This document shows, piece by piece, positions 1-9,392 of a DNA stretch of 59,420 bases (positions within the stretch are counted from its first letter, which is position 1; the number at the start of each line of letters is the position of its first letter). The stretch spans positions 1 through 59,420 of the forward strand of contig CAUHQV010000012.1 in assembly GCA_959608625.1 (NCBI GenBank), given 5' to 3'. The position numbers and the translations under genes were made by a program. Below the pieces are notes generated by a model. It was not told the DNA's origin, did no database searches, and saw nothing but the letters and a program-made list of their open reading frames with translations. The stretch comes from an uncultured Flavobacteriales bacterium. Its GTDB lineage: Bacteria > Bacteroidota > Bacteroidia > Flavobacteriales > UBA1820.

Positions 1-185
1 GATTTCCGCTGGGGGTATTCCTGAAGTACGGATTCTATCACAGAGATACTGTTGTCCGGCGTGCAATCGTCGACGAATATGAATTCCATGTTTTCGAGTG
101 TCTGGCCGAAGAGCGACCGGCAGCACTTTTCCATGTATTTTTCCACGTTGTAAACGGGAATGATTACTGAAACTTTTGGGGTCAT
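1..185 (-). CDS. Family 2 glycosyltransferase, N-terminal fragment (cut by window edge)
   Basis: The first 61 codons of a GT-A fold glycosyltransferase run off the left edge. The translation begins MTPKVSVIIPVYNVEKY and continues with FIFVDDCTPDNS, the two opening blocks of glycosyltransferase family 2, where the aspartates of VDD bind the nucleotide sugar. The start ATG overlaps the stop of the upstream flippase gene by the four bases ATGA, so the two are translationally coupled. From context it probably adds one sugar of the surface polysaccharide made by this operon at the inner face of the cytoplasmic membrane. Donor and acceptor cannot be told from this fragment. Confidence 0.88.
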   Translation of the reverse strand, partial: MTPKVSVIIPVYNVEKYMEKCCRSLFGQTLENMEFIFVDDCTPDNSISVIESVLQEYPQRK

Positions 186-1729
186 ATTTTTTTTCGGATA
201 ACGTTACTGATTCTGGCGGTGAAATCCTTCATCCCCTGTTCTGAGATATAGAGCAGGATGGCCAGCAGGATAAAGAACAGGCTGACGATGATCCCTCCAT
301 ACAATGCCAGGTTCAGATAGGACGCGTTGGGATCGATCGATATATGGGGCAGCACCGCGAACATTAAGACAACGATCACCACTGCGGCCACAATATGTTT
401 GAAGTATAGGGTAATGTATTTTACTACCGGCTCTTTCATTCCGCGGGTGAACAGGAAATAGGGCTTCCACACAAAAATGATGAGGACCAGGCTGATCAGT
501 ACCCCGCTGAGGATGCCGTGGAGCCCCCAGAAATATCCAAATAAAATGGATAGCCCCAGATTCAGCGAGGCTTCCGCAATGGGCGCCCAGATGTCGTGGA
601 AAAGACCGTAAGCGTTGATGTAGGAGTCTACCGTGCTCCGGGAAGCGTTGATATACAGAATGCAGACCATCAAGATGAGGGAGGTGCGGTCTAACAGGTA
701 CTGTTCGCCCACCCATAAGGAAATGAATGGATCGGCTAGCGCGTAAACACCAAAACTGATGGTCGCAGCCATCAGGAAGCGGGAAGAAAAAAGTTCGTTG
801 AATACCCGGAGTATCCTTGTTTTGTTCCCTTCCGCCACGAGGTTTCCCACTCCGGCATTGATGCTGTTGAAGATGGCATTGATCAGCATCAACACCCCTG
901 TAACGATCAGCATATAGTTCCCGTAAATGGCCACCAAAGTCAATGTTGCATACGTATATATAATCAGCGGACTGGTCTGGAAAAGGGCGAAACTGGCGAT
1001 CTTATGGAAAAACAATTGTTTTGTTTTTGTAATGATTTGTGGATATTTTGCCCGCAGAGCCTTTCCTTCGGAGGGGTTGGACGAGAGCCAGGGATATTCC
1101 TTTTTCAGGGTAAGGTTGATGGCAAAAACGGAAAACAGGGTCATGCAGAATTCCAACCCGAGCCACCACACGTATCCATCCTGAAAATACGATATGGCCA
1201 GTATCTGGAGGATTACTTTGACGAACTTTATACTCTGGACGGCCAGGATAAGTTTGTAATTTTTTTGGTCGGCCGTCAGAACGATTTGCCGGTAGTTGAA
1301 AAAATACCCGGCCAGAGCATCTATCAGTAAGACGCTGAACGTAGCATAGGCATACCATAGAGGGATGTGGGCTTTTTCAAAAAACCGGGGAAAGAAGCAC
1401 ATCAATACGCCGGCCGCCAAGAGGATAATGACACCTATCCGGCGATACAGATAGCCTTGTACGGATACGATCTCATTGACGGTCTGCCGGTCTTTGTTTG
1501 CCAGGGGTTTGTACAGGGAATATCCGATTGCGGCCCCGATGCCAAGTTCTGCAAGGTTGAGGAATTGCAGCAGATTCATGGCGGTTGTGTTGAGTCCCAA
1601 CACTTCCGAGCCCAGATATTCGAGGAATATCTTCCGGGAGAAGAATTGCAATATGAGGTTTATGCAATAATATAGCAGGGCTATTTTTGCATTTTTTATG
1701 CTTTTTCCTGTCCGGGAATCCTTGGCCAT
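182..1729 (-). CDS. Wzx-like polysaccharide flippase
   Basis: A 515-residue, highly hydrophobic protein with about 12-14 likely membrane segments and a basic N-terminus (MAKDSRTGKSIKNAKIALL). The segment FLEYLGSEVLGLNTT and the overall pattern match the MATE/MOP-superfamily O-antigen and capsule flippases (Wzx) common in Bacteroidota polysaccharide clusters. It should move undecaprenyl-pyrophosphate-linked repeat units across the inner membrane. It starts 18 nt after wecB and overlaps the downstream glycosyltransferase by 4 nt. The family match is by hydropathy and context plus the N-terminal block; the substrate is unknown. Confidence 0.85.
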   Translation of the reverse strand: MAKDSRTGKSIKNAKIALLYYCINLILQFFSRKIFLEYLGSEVLGLNTTAMNLLQFLNLAELGIGAAIGYSLYKPLANKDRQTVNEIVSVQGYLYRRIGVIILLAAGVLMCFFPRFFEKAHIPLWYAYATFSVLLIDALAGYFFNYRQIVLTADQKNYKLILAVQSIKFVKVILQILAISYFQDGYVWWLGLEFCMTLFSVFAINLTLKKEYPWLSSNPSEGKALRAKYPQIITKTKQLFFHKIASFALFQTSPLIIYTYATLTLVAIYGNYMLIVTGVLMLINAIFNSINAGVGNLVAEGNKTRILRVFNELFSSRFLMAATISFGVYALADPFISLWVGEQYLLDRTSLILMVCILYINASRSTVDSYINAYGLFHDIWAPIAEASLNLGLSILFGYFWGLHGILSGVLISLVLIIFVWKPYFLFTRGMKEPVVKYITLYFKHIVAAVVIVVLMFAVLPHISIDPNASYLNLALYGGIIVSLFFILLAILLYISEQGMKDFTARISNVIRKKI

Positions 1730-1747
1730 AACTAAAAAAAACGGCGA

Positions 1748-2893
1748 TTATTGCAGCGTTTTTATAATCCTTTCACAGGCGATGCCGTCCCCATAGGGAT
1801 TTACGGCACGGCTCATGGAATCATAATAGGCGATATCGTCTAAAAGTTGGGATACTTCCCCGACAATTTTGCCATAGTCTGTCCCGACCAGTTTTACCGT
1901 ACCGGCCGAGAGGGCTTCCGGTCGTTCAGTGGTATCCCGCATCACCAGGACCGGTTTTCCCAATCCGGGGGCTTCTTCCTGGATGCCGCCGCTGTCCGTG
2001 AGTACTAGAGTACTCTTTTCCATCAGGAACACGAAATCGAGATATTCCAACGGCTCGATAAAAAACATATTTTCCCCGGTTTTATCCCCAAAAACTTCCG
2101 CGATCGGTTTGCGGACATTCGGATTCAGGTGCATCGGATATACAAAATCCGTATCGGGATATTTTTCCGCCAGCGTTTTGATGGCCTGACACATATGAAT
2201 GAAACCATCCCCAAAATTTTCCCGCCGGTGCCCGGTGATGAGCACCAGTTTTTTCCCGCCGGTGAGCCTGGCCGCGTCGTATCCGGCTTTCCGGAGGTTA
2301 TGTCCGAGTTGTCCGGAGAGGTTTTTGTCCCCTTTTATTTTCTCGACGACCATGTACAGGGCATCGATCACCGTATTCCCCGTCACTGTGATCTTTTCCG
2401 GGGATATGTTTTCCTTTAACAGGTTTTCCCGGGAGAGAGGGGTGGGAGCAAAGTGATAACTGGCGATACGGCCGGTAATCTGCCGGTTCATTTCTTCCGG
2501 CCATGGACTGTATATATCGTGCGTACGGAGGCCGGCTTCTACATGTCCTACGGGTATTTGCTGGTAAAAAGCGGCCAGGGCTGCCGCGGTAGACGTGGTG
2601 GTGTCCCCATGTACCAGGACGATGTCCGGGCGGGCTTCTTTCAGCACATCCCGCAGGCCGGTGAGTACACGGGCCGTTACATCGTAAAGGTCCTGACCCT
2701 GTTTCATGATATTCAGGTCGTAATCCGGGGTGATATTGAAAAGGTGCAATACTTGATCAAGCATTTCCCGGTGTTGGCCGGTTACGCAGACGATCGTTTT
2801 AAACTGCTGGGGGTGCTTTTCAAATTCTTTGACTAAGGGTGCCATTTTGATGGCTTCGGGGCGTGTGCCGAAAACAAGCATTATGGTTTTCAT
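1748..2893 (-). CDS. wecB: UDP-N-acetylglucosamine 2-epimerase (non-hydrolysing)
   Basis: A 381-residue WecB/MnaA epimerase that interconverts UDP-GlcNAc and UDP-ManNAc, supplying ManNAc for a surface glycan. Family blocks visible are VFGTRPEAIKMAPL at the N-terminus, VHGDTTTSTAAALAAF and HVEAGLRT in the first Rossmann domain, TGHRRENFG in the middle, and LTDSGGIQEEAPGLGKPVLVMRDTTERPE, the nucleotide-binding block near the C-terminus. A longer reading with 18 extra residues is possible, but the start chosen here gives the family N-terminus and an ATGA overlap with the preceding acyltransferase gene. Together with wecC it makes UDP-ManNAcA. Confidence 0.95.
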   Translation of the reverse strand: MKTIMLVFGTRPEAIKMAPLVKEFEKHPQQFKTIVCVTGQHREMLDQVLHLFNITPDYDLNIMKQGQDLYDVTARVLTGLRDVLKEARPDIVLVHGDTTTSTAAALAAFYQQIPVGHVEAGLRTHDIYSPWPEEMNRQITGRIASYHFAPTPLSRENLLKENISPEKITVTGNTVIDALYMVVEKIKGDKNLSGQLGHNLRKAGYDAARLTGGKKLVLITGHRRENFGDGFIHMCQAIKTLAEKYPDTDFVYPMHLNPNVRKPIAEVFGDKTGENMFFIEPLEYLDFVFLMEKSTLVLTDSGGIQEEAPGLGKPVLVMRDTTERPEALSAGTVKLVGTDYGKIVGEVSQLLDDIAYYDSMSRAVNPYGDGIACERIIKTLQ

Positions 2894-3801
2894 AACTTGG
2901 ATGATATTAGGGTAGACGCCTTTTTCAAGGCGGCTGTTGCTAGACAAATCAATAAAATTATTAATAAAATATTCATTGCTTTAAAAGATGTTAAAAACAG
3001 TAAAGAAAAGGGGCCGAGGATAAAAATATGGTGAACGATATAAATTTCGTAGGAATACCGGTCGATTATACCTCCTCCGTTATTTACCGATTTATAGTTG
3101 TTTAAACTGAATAACAGCGTGAATATCGCGATTCCGCCCGCCGCATGGGCTATGATGTTCGATAGGATCTCCCACCTTCCGCCCAGGAAATAGTAGCCGG
3201 CCGCGGCAGCAACGGTAACAACTATCGGGATGGCCACCGGATTTTTACCGAGTTTACGCATGTAGAAGCCCAATATATATACTCCTACCCAAAACGCGTA
3301 GCTTTTATGGATCATGAAAAGCAATAAACAGAAGATACCACAGAGCAACAATGCGTGGCTCGTTTTTTTCCGGTAAAGAATGGGCGTGATGGTGTAAGAA
3401 AGCAAAATGACGGTAATGAACCATAAGTGCCCCAGTCCGTCGATCGTATAGTTTTCCGGGGCGAATCCTTGTAGTCCGGTTAAATATATCAGATCCGCTG
3501 CGGCGGACGTTTTCCCCGGCTCCGCAAAATGGTAAAGGATCAGTACCGGTGCCAGGAAACATAGGTAGGGGATCAGGATCCTTTTGGCTTTTTTCCCGTA
3601 CCAGTTTTTAATACTGTCCATGCGGGTGCCTGCCGCCAGGAATCCGGACATGTAAAGGAACGTTTGTACTCCGACATTCAGGACGAAAGCGTACGGGCTG
3701 CCGTATCCCTGGAAGAAATGGCAGGTAACGATCAGAATGACAGCGGCGGCCCTTATAAACGATATTGCACCGCTTTGTCCAGGGGATAGCTTTTCAACCA
3801 T
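2890..3801 (-). CDS. Membrane acyltransferase 3 family protein (OafA/WecH-like)
   Basis: A 303-residue multi-pass membrane protein. The opening FIRAAAVILIVTCHFF carries the Arg and His characteristic of acyltransferase family 3, which O- or N-acetylates surface sugars using cytosolic acetyl-CoA. About nine or ten hydrophobic segments follow, and a basic loop (KKAKRILIPYLCF) is also typical. It lies 6 nt after wecC and overlaps wecB by 4 nt, so it most likely decorates the polysaccharide built by this operon. The modified sugar is unknown. Confidence 0.82.
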   Translation of the reverse strand: MVEKLSPGQSGAISFIRAAAVILIVTCHFFQGYGSPYAFVLNVGVQTFLYMSGFLAAGTRMDSIKNWYGKKAKRILIPYLCFLAPVLILYHFAEPGKTSAAADLIYLTGLQGFAPENYTIDGLGHLWFITVILLSYTITPILYRKKTSHALLLCGIFCLLLFMIHKSYAFWVGVYILGFYMRKLGKNPVAIPIVVTVAAAAGYYFLGGRWEILSNIIAHAAGGIAIFTLLFSLNNYKSVNNGGGIIDRYSYEIYIVHHIFILGPFSLLFLTSFKAMNILLIILLICLATAALKKASTLISSKL

Positions 3802-3807
3802 GAATGG

Positions 3808-5010
3808 CTATTTTTTAAAAATGCCGCAAAAGTCCAGGATTATCTTGTCTTCGTTGTACGGCAGTTCTTTAAATACATTGTGAGCGACCAGGAATGCTAC
3901 GATATCGGCATCCCGGTAGGCTTTCTTGTAATCCGTGAGTTTAAAGACCTTGTGTTCCGATACGTTGGGCTCTACGATCATATACTCGGCGTCTTCTCCT
4001 TCCATTACTTTGGAGGCGATGTATTTGGCCGGGCTTTCGCGCAGGTCGTCGATATTTGGTTTGAAGGCGAGTCCCATCAGGGCTACCCGGGCTTTCCGCC
4101 CGTTCTTTACTTCAAAGTCCTTGATAGCCTGCCGGGTTTTTTCGGCACACCAGAATGCCTTGTAATTATTGATCTCGCGGGATTTGGCGATCAACTGGGA
4201 TTCCACCGGGAAATCGGACGTAATAAAATACGGGTCTACGGCGATACAATGGCCTCCCACCCCGCTTCCGGGCTGGAGAATGTTCACCCTTGGGTGTTTG
4301 TTGGCCAGTTCGATCAGTTCCCATACGTTGATGCCGGCTTTGTCGCAAATCAAGGAAAGTTCGTTGGCAAAGGCGATCTGAGCGTCCCGCGAGGAGTTCT
4401 CGGTCAGCTTGCACATTTCGGCGGTTTTTGCATTGGTCCGGTGGAGTTTGCCTTCGACGAATTGCGAATAGAACCCGACGGCTTTTTCGGTCGATTCGGG
4501 GTCGATCCCGCCGATCACCCGGTCGTTGTGTACCAATTCATGCAGCACGTTGCCAGGCAGGACGCGTTCCGGGCAATATGCGATGTGGATTTTGCCCCGG
4601 AGTTCGGGCCTCTGTTCAAAAATCAGGTGGGCCATTTTATCGGTAGTCCCTACCGGGGAGGTCGATTCGATGATGAACAAATCGCCTTCTTTCAGCAAGG
4701 GGAGTACCGAACGGGTAGCTGCTTCCACATACGATATATCCGGCTCGTGGTTCCCCTTGAATGGAGTAGGGACGACTACCAGGTAGACGTCGCTTGCCAC
4801 AGGTTTGGTGGTGGCCTTCAGTTTACCTTCGGCCACGGCTTTGTGTACCACATCGCGCAATCCGGGTTCGATGATATGTATTTCACCCCGGTTGATGGTT
4901 TCCACTACGTTAGGGTTGATATCGACCCCTGTCACTTGTAACCCTTTGCTCGCGGCGACGGCCGCTGTGGGCAAGCCGATATATCCCAATCCTAAAAAGA
5001 GCGTATTCAT
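3808..5010 (-). CDS. wecC: UDP-N-acetyl-D-mannosamine dehydrogenase
   Basis: A 400-residue UDP-sugar 6-dehydrogenase that oxidises UDP-ManNAc to UDP-ManNAcA with NAD. It has the N-terminal dinucleotide fold GLGYIGLPTAAVAASKG, the substrate block ERVLPGN, LTENSSRDAQIAFANEL, the PGSGVGGHCIAVDP region typical of the family (with the catalytic-type cysteine in GGHCIAVDP), and the C-terminal MGLAFKPNIDDLRESPA. The reading frame is open for 33 more codons upstream, but MNTLFLGLGYIG is the family start and a TAnnTTTG element lies about 40 nt before it. First gene of the visible polysaccharide operon. Confidence 0.94.
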   Translation of the reverse strand: MNTLFLGLGYIGLPTAAVAASKGLQVTGVDINPNVVETINRGEIHIIEPGLRDVVHKAVAEGKLKATTKPVASDVYLVVVPTPFKGNHEPDISYVEAATRSVLPLLKEGDLFIIESTSPVGTTDKMAHLIFEQRPELRGKIHIAYCPERVLPGNVLHELVHNDRVIGGIDPESTEKAVGFYSQFVEGKLHRTNAKTAEMCKLTENSSRDAQIAFANELSLICDKAGINVWELIELANKHPRVNILQPGSGVGGHCIAVDPYFITSDFPVESQLIAKSREINNYKAFWCAEKTRQAIKDFEVKNGRKARVALMGLAFKPNIDDLRESPAKYIASKVMEGEDAEYMIVEPNVSEHKVFKLTDYKKAYRDADIVAFLVAHNVFKELPYNEDKIILDFCGIFKK

Positions 5011-5051
5011 CGTATGAATGTTTTGATGTTGTTTTATTTTCTTTGAAGCCA

Positions 5052-5059
5052 CAAAGTTA
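5052..5059 (-). promoter_or_regulatory. Bacteroidota -7 promoter element for the wecC operon
   Basis: TAACTTTG on the minus strand matches TAnnTTTG exactly. Transcription would start near 5045, about 35 nt before the chosen wecC start codon. I see no good TTTG at the -33 position, so this rests on the -7 box and its placement. Confidence 0.45.
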
Positions 5060-5218
5060 GTGAAAATACTGTTGCCACGGACATCATCTCTGCTTTGTCC
5101 GGGTCGCATTCAGAGTTTTAAGGCATAACTATCCTACAATCAATTATCTTAAATGATAAAATGACAAAATCAAAATTACAAATTCCCGAGAGACTCAGAT
5201 CGATATTTCTGATTTTTT

Positions 5219-5818
5219 TTAGGAAAAAATCGGCGGCATAATAAAAACAGCAAGACTCCGGGCTCCCTGCGCTCCCTGAACCATGACGGCGCCGATGTCC
5301 GCCGTAGCCGAAGGCCCCATCATAAAACAGCCATAATTGTTTGCATCCAACTCGACTTTTCCGTAGGCTTCGTACATATCCCTGACGATGCACTGCGGAT
5401 CGAGCAGGATGACAAGGTGCTGGGAGAGCACTCCCAGGGAATTGACCTTCAGGTCTTTTTCGCGCAGCCAGACCATGCCTGTCTCCGATACCCCGAAATC
5501 CGCCCGGATGACACCCACGTCTACATCGTTCGTGTCGTGCGGATCGGTGATGCCTGCAATGTCTTTTGTGCCTTTGACCTCCGGCGCGGCCGAACAGATG
5601 ACCCGGGCATCGGGATGGAGTTCCAGGATCAGCCGGGCGGCTTCTTCCGGGCCGGATACTTCTTTCCAGGTACCTCCGGCTTCCACCAGGCTTTCCTTGA
5701 ATTCTTCGAGGATCGGTTTGCCGCTTTTGGGAAAATCGGGTATTTGGGGATAGGGTGTTTTTTCCATCCGGGTGTTTTCCCGGACTGCCCGCAGGATATA
5801 TTCTCTTGTGGTGCTCAT
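5219..5818 (-). CDS. lutC: Lactate utilisation protein LutC (LUD domain)
   Basis: A 199-residue LUD-domain protein, the third subunit of the LutABC complex that oxidises L-lactate to pyruvate in the cytoplasm. Family features include the GVIRADFGVSETGMVWL block and a C-terminal MMGPSATADIGAVMVQGAQGARS segment. The start overlaps the lutB stop by the four bases ATGA, which fixes it and suggests coupling. The sequence after the stop (5118-5218) is AT-rich with no convincing terminator on this strand. Confidence 0.92.
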   Translation of the reverse strand: MSTTREYILRAVRENTRMEKTPYPQIPDFPKSGKPILEEFKESLVEAGGTWKEVSGPEEAARLILELHPDARVICSAAPEVKGTKDIAGITDPHDTNDVDVGVIRADFGVSETGMVWLREKDLKVNSLGVLSQHLVILLDPQCIVRDMYEAYGKVELDANNYGCFMMGPSATADIGAVMVQGAQGARSLAVFIMPPIFS

Positions 5819-7212
5819 TTTTCGTGGTTTTTTTTATGGTTCTTTAAATACCAGTCGCGAAAAGTTTCTTTGGCAAATACCGGCATTTCCCGATCCCGCC
5901 CCCAGGGATTCAGGTGTTTGTTGTATATCAGGAAGTCCGGCACCACGGGCAGCACCTTTTCAGCCGCTGCTTCCGCTGTGCGGAAAAGGGCCGGATGGGC
6001 GAAGACCTCGCCTGCCGCGGCGAATGCCGCCCGGCGGCCTGCCGGCAAATATTTCTTTTCGGCCATCACTTCGCGCCATTTGTAGATCTGGTCGGCGATA
6101 TCGATCTTCACCGGGCACACGTCCGAACAGGACCCGCACAGAGTGGAATGGAACGGCAGTTCGCTGTACCGGTACGCGTCGAACGTAGGATCCAGGATAA
6201 TGCCGATAGGACCCGAATACGTAGCCTGGTAGGCTAGTCCGCCGCTTCGGCGGTATACCGGACAGGTGTTCATGCACGCCCCGCACCGGATACATTTAAG
6301 CGAGTGCCAAAAATCTTCCTTGCCCAGGCGGCCGCTCCGCCCGTTATCCGTGAGGATGATATGCAGCTCGCCGCCTTTGCGTGGGCCGGTGAAATGAGAA
6401 GTGTATTGGGTGGCCGGAGTGCCGAGTGCGCTGCGGGCCAGTAAACGGACGAATACACCCAGATCTTCCACTTTGGGCAGGACTTTCTCGATGCCGATGC
6501 TGGCGATGTGCAGCGGAGGTACGGAAGCTCCGATATCTGCATTGCCTTCGTTGGTACATACTACGAACGACCCCGTTTCCGCCACGGCGAAATTGGCTCC
6601 TGTCATACCGGCCCCGGCTTTGAGGAACCGCGGGCGGGCGTTTTGCCGCATGGCTTCGGCCAGCGAATGCGGGTCGGTATCGTTCGGATCGGTGCCGATG
6701 GTGCGGGCGAATAGCTCGGCTACGTCTTTCGTCGTTTTTTCGATGGCCGGCATGACGATATGCGCCGGCATCTGGTGGTCGAGCTGTTGGATGCGTTCGC
6801 CCAGGTCGGATTCGGTCACTTCGATACCCCGGGCTTCGAGGAACGGTGTCATTCCGCATTCCTCCTGGAGCATCGACTTGCTCTTGATCACGGAAGTGAC
6901 CTTCCGCTCCTGCAGGATACTGAAGACGACCTGGTTGTGTTCCGCCGCATCCCGGGCCCAGTGCACGACGGCCCCGCGGGCGGTGGCGTTCTTTTCGAAT
7001 TCCTCCAGGTATTGGTCCAGATGGGAAAGGGTGTGCTCCTTGATTCGGGAGGCCAAATCGCGCAGCTCTTCCCATTCGGGCATGGCGGCCGCGATGCGGT
7101 CGCGTTTCATTCGCACGCTCCAAAGGTTCTTGTCGTGCATCTTTTCATGTACGTTGTCTTCGTGGATGAATTCGGCCGAATTCCGAACCACGTCTACTTT
7201 TTTGTCGCTCAT
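5815..7212 (-). CDS. lutB: Lactate utilisation iron-sulfur protein LutB
   Basis: A 465-residue protein with an N-terminal LUD domain (about residues 60-295, including AETGSFVVCTNEGNAD) followed by a ferredoxin-like region. Two cysteine groups are visible: C307, C310, C313 and C317 in CIRCGACMNTCPV, and C359, C362 and C366 in CGSCSDVCPV. They should hold iron-sulfur clusters that pass electrons from lactate oxidation. Length and order match LutB (YkgF). It overlaps lutA and lutC by 4 nt each, so the three are one translationally coupled unit. Confidence 0.95.
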   Translation of the reverse strand: MSDKKVDVVRNSAEFIHEDNVHEKMHDKNLWSVRMKRDRIAAAMPEWEELRDLASRIKEHTLSHLDQYLEEFEKNATARGAVVHWARDAAEHNQVVFSILQERKVTSVIKSKSMLQEECGMTPFLEARGIEVTESDLGERIQQLDHQMPAHIVMPAIEKTTKDVAELFARTIGTDPNDTDPHSLAEAMRQNARPRFLKAGAGMTGANFAVAETGSFVVCTNEGNADIGASVPPLHIASIGIEKVLPKVEDLGVFVRLLARSALGTPATQYTSHFTGPRKGGELHIILTDNGRSGRLGKEDFWHSLKCIRCGACMNTCPVYRRSGGLAYQATYSGPIGIILDPTFDAYRYSELPFHSTLCGSCSDVCPVKIDIADQIYKWREVMAEKKYLPAGRRAAFAAAGEVFAHPALFRTAEAAAEKVLPVVPDFLIYNKHLNPWGRDREMPVFAKETFRDWYLKNHKKNHEK

Positions 7213-7976
7213 ACCTGTTCCGGTTTAAAAGGTCCGCCGTTGAGTACCTGTGCGATGTGCACGAATTGAAGCCCGTCCATGCCTTCCCGCCGGGCGATGC
7301 CCATCTGGTGCATCAGGCACGACATATCGGGGGATACCACATATTCCGCTGCCGCGGTGAGATAGTCGGCCACTTTGTCCTTGCCCATTTTGGCGCTCAC
7401 CGCTTCGTCCGTCACGCAGAACGTTCCGCCGAAGCCGCAGCACTCGTCGGGGCGGCTCATACGGACGATCTCCACGCCCTCTATCCGGGAAAGCAGGTCG
7501 GCGGATTTATTGAATGGCTGGCCCATCAATTCCGAAGGTTTGGCGATACCCAGCCCCCGGATGGAACTGCAACTGTTGTGCAGAGCTACCCGGTGGGGAA
7601 AGGAAATGCCCGGGAAAGACGTTACTTTCAGGATGTCGTGCAGGAATTCGACCAGTTCGTATGTGTTCTCCCGTACGTGTTTTACGTCTTCGGTCTGCTC
7701 CAGGCGGTCGTAATGCACGCGTACCTGCTTTACACAACTGCCTGCCGGGCCGACAATATAGTCGAAATCCTTGAAGTTCTTTACGAATAGCTCTTCCGCC
7801 GCTTTGGAATTCTTGAAATCCCCTTCGTTGGACATGGGCTGCCCGCAGCAGGTCTGTTCCGTAGGGTACCCGACGTCCACTCCGAGTTTCTTCAGGAGTT
7901 CCAGGGTAGCGATACCCACTTCGGGATATATGGCATCGATGTAGCAGGGAATGAATAATCCTACTTTCATGGTCAT
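7209..7976 (-). CDS. lutA: Lactate utilisation protein LutA (CCG-domain)
   Basis: A 255-residue protein with two cysteine-rich CCG domains, seen as EQTCCGQPMSNEG and DECCGFGGTFCV. These ligate a heterodisulfide-reductase-type iron-sulfur centre. LutA is the first gene of lutABC, whose complex converts L-lactate to pyruvate. The start could be the ATG at 7976 (MTMKVGLF) or 7970 (MKVGLFIPCY); the latter gives the family N-terminus exactly. The next gene upstream is divergent, with 266 bp of shared intergenic DNA, and no clear -7 element was found for lutA. Confidence 0.94.
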   Translation of the reverse strand: MTMKVGLFIPCYIDAIYPEVGIATLELLKKLGVDVGYPTEQTCCGQPMSNEGDFKNSKAAEELFVKNFKDFDYIVGPAGSCVKQVRVHYDRLEQTEDVKHVRENTYELVEFLHDILKVTSFPGISFPHRVALHNSCSSIRGLGIAKPSELMGQPFNKSADLLSRIEGVEIVRMSRPDECCGFGGTFCVTDEAVSAKMGKDKVADYLTAAAEYVVSPDMSCLMHQMGIARREGMDGLQFVHIAQVLNGGPFKPEQV

Positions 7977-8198
7977 TGTTTGGGTTTAATGGATGTTGTA
8001 CACTTCCGGAAAGCTCCGGAAATTCCTGTAAGTATAAGCAATTTTTGTAATCCGGGCAAGCAACTGAAAAGAGAAAATAACCAGACAGGAATGGAGTGTC
8101 CTTTCGTTTGTGTTGGATTTTCCGGCAGATCGGTTGAATTTTACCAAATTTCCCACTTGCAGTTCAAAAAATAATACTTAAAAGTCCGGATCAATCGT

Positions 8199-8206
8199 TA
8201 ACTTTG
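8199..8206 (+). promoter_or_regulatory. -7 promoter element for the GH18 gene
   Basis: TAACTTTG matches the Bacteroidota -7 consensus and lies 36 nt before the GH18 start codon. No TTTG at a plausible -33 distance was seen. Confidence 0.4.
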
Positions 8207-8242
8207 AAAATCGTATTTTTGGTCTAACAACAACATACAGCT

Positions 8243-9373
8243 ATGAAACCAGTCGCTTTCCTTTTAGGCCTTTGCGCCCTTTTCCCTTTGTGGACATCCT
8301 GCTCGCCCGGCGCAGATAAAAAGCCGGGAAAACCCGCCGTGATCGCCTATGTGGGCGGGTATCGCGGTCTGGTGGATGCCGGTAAAATATCGCCGGAAAA
8401 GCTCACGCACATCAATTACGCTTTCGTCAATCTGGTGGACGGCCGCGCCATGCTGACCAACGAAGCGACGGATACCGTCAACTTCCGCACATTGAACGCA
8501 TTGAAAGCGAAAAACCCCGACTTGAAAGTGCTGATTTCCATCGGCGGCTGGACATGGAGCGGCACTTTTTCCGATGCCGTGCTCACTCCCGAAGGACGCG
8601 CCCTCTTCGCCCGCACGTCGGCGGATATCGTCGGGCAGTACGACTTGGACGGGGTGGATATCGACTGGGAATATCCCGGCTTCGGCGGCCTGAAAGGCAA
8701 CGTCATCCGGCCCGAAGATAAAGAAAACTATACGCGGATGTTCCGGTCGCTGCGCCACAGCCTCGATTCGCTGGAAAACGTCACGGGCAAAAAATACCTG
8801 CTCACCACGGCAGTGGGAGGCTTCAAGAAATTTGCCGACATGACCGAGATGGACAAAGCCCAGCAGTACCTCGATTATGTAAACCTGATGACGTACGATT
8901 ACTATCCCGATACGCTGGCCGTACACCATACCAACCTGTACGCTTCGGATAAATACCCGGTAGACAACAGCGGGGACGCCGCGTTCCGGGCGTTCCGGGC
9001 AGCGGGTGTGCCGGCCGAAAAACTCGTGATGGGTATCGCGTTCTCCTCCCGTGCGTTCGAACTGAAAGAAGGCTCGCGGGCGGGGGTCGGAGATACGGTC
9101 GTCAAACAGGTGCGCGGCGGCGGATTTACCCGGATCAAAGACAGCCTGGAAAACCAAAAGGGTTTTGTGAAATACTGGGACGAGGCAGCCCGGGCCCCTT
9201 ATCTGTTCCATCCTGAAGACCGGATATTCGTCACGTACGACGACCAGCAGTCTGTGAAAGAGAAATGCCGTTACGCCAGAGAGAACGGTATGGGTGGGGT
9301 GATGTTCTGGGAGTACACGGCCGACCCGAAAGAGTATCTGCTCGACGCGATCAACGAAGCTTTTTCGGAGTAG
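8243..9373 (+). CDS. GH18 chitinase/endo-N-acetyl-beta-glucosaminidase-like lipoprotein
   Basis: A 376-residue glycoside hydrolase family 18 enzyme. The N-terminus is a signal peptide ending in a probable lipobox, LWTSC, with the lipidated cysteine at residue 20, so the protein should be membrane-anchored outside the cytoplasm. SIGGW and the catalytic DGVDIDWEYPG motif (DxxDxDxE, proton donor E143) are intact, followed by NLMTYDYY and a C-terminal GVMFWEYTAD block. The closest type is a single-domain chitinase with no carbohydrate-binding module. Likely substrates are chitin or chitooligosaccharides; a host or peptidoglycan GlcNAc polymer cannot be excluded. Confidence 0.93.
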   Translation: MKPVAFLLGLCALFPLWTSCSPGADKKPGKPAVIAYVGGYRGLVDAGKISPEKLTHINYAFVNLVDGRAMLTNEATDTVNFRTLNALKAKNPDLKVLISIGGWTWSGTFSDAVLTPEGRALFARTSADIVGQYDLDGVDIDWEYPGFGGLKGNVIRPEDKENYTRMFRSLRHSLDSLENVTGKKYLLTTAVGGFKKFADMTEMDKAQQYLDYVNLMTYDYYPDTLAVHHTNLYASDKYPVDNSGDAAFRAFRAAGVPAEKLVMGIAFSSRAFELKEGSRAGVGDTVVKQVRGGGFTRIKDSLENQKGFVKYWDEAARAPYLFHPEDRIFVTYDDQQSVKEKCRYARENGMGGVMFWEYTADPKEYLLDAINEAFSE

Positions 9374-9392
9374 ATTTTACCGATTTAAAAAA

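Noticed and set aside
5195..5220. Plus-strand terminator with stem TCAGA/TCTGA and T8 between wecC and lutC
   Set aside because: The stem is only 5 bp and no plus-strand gene precedes it, so it was not listed as a feature.
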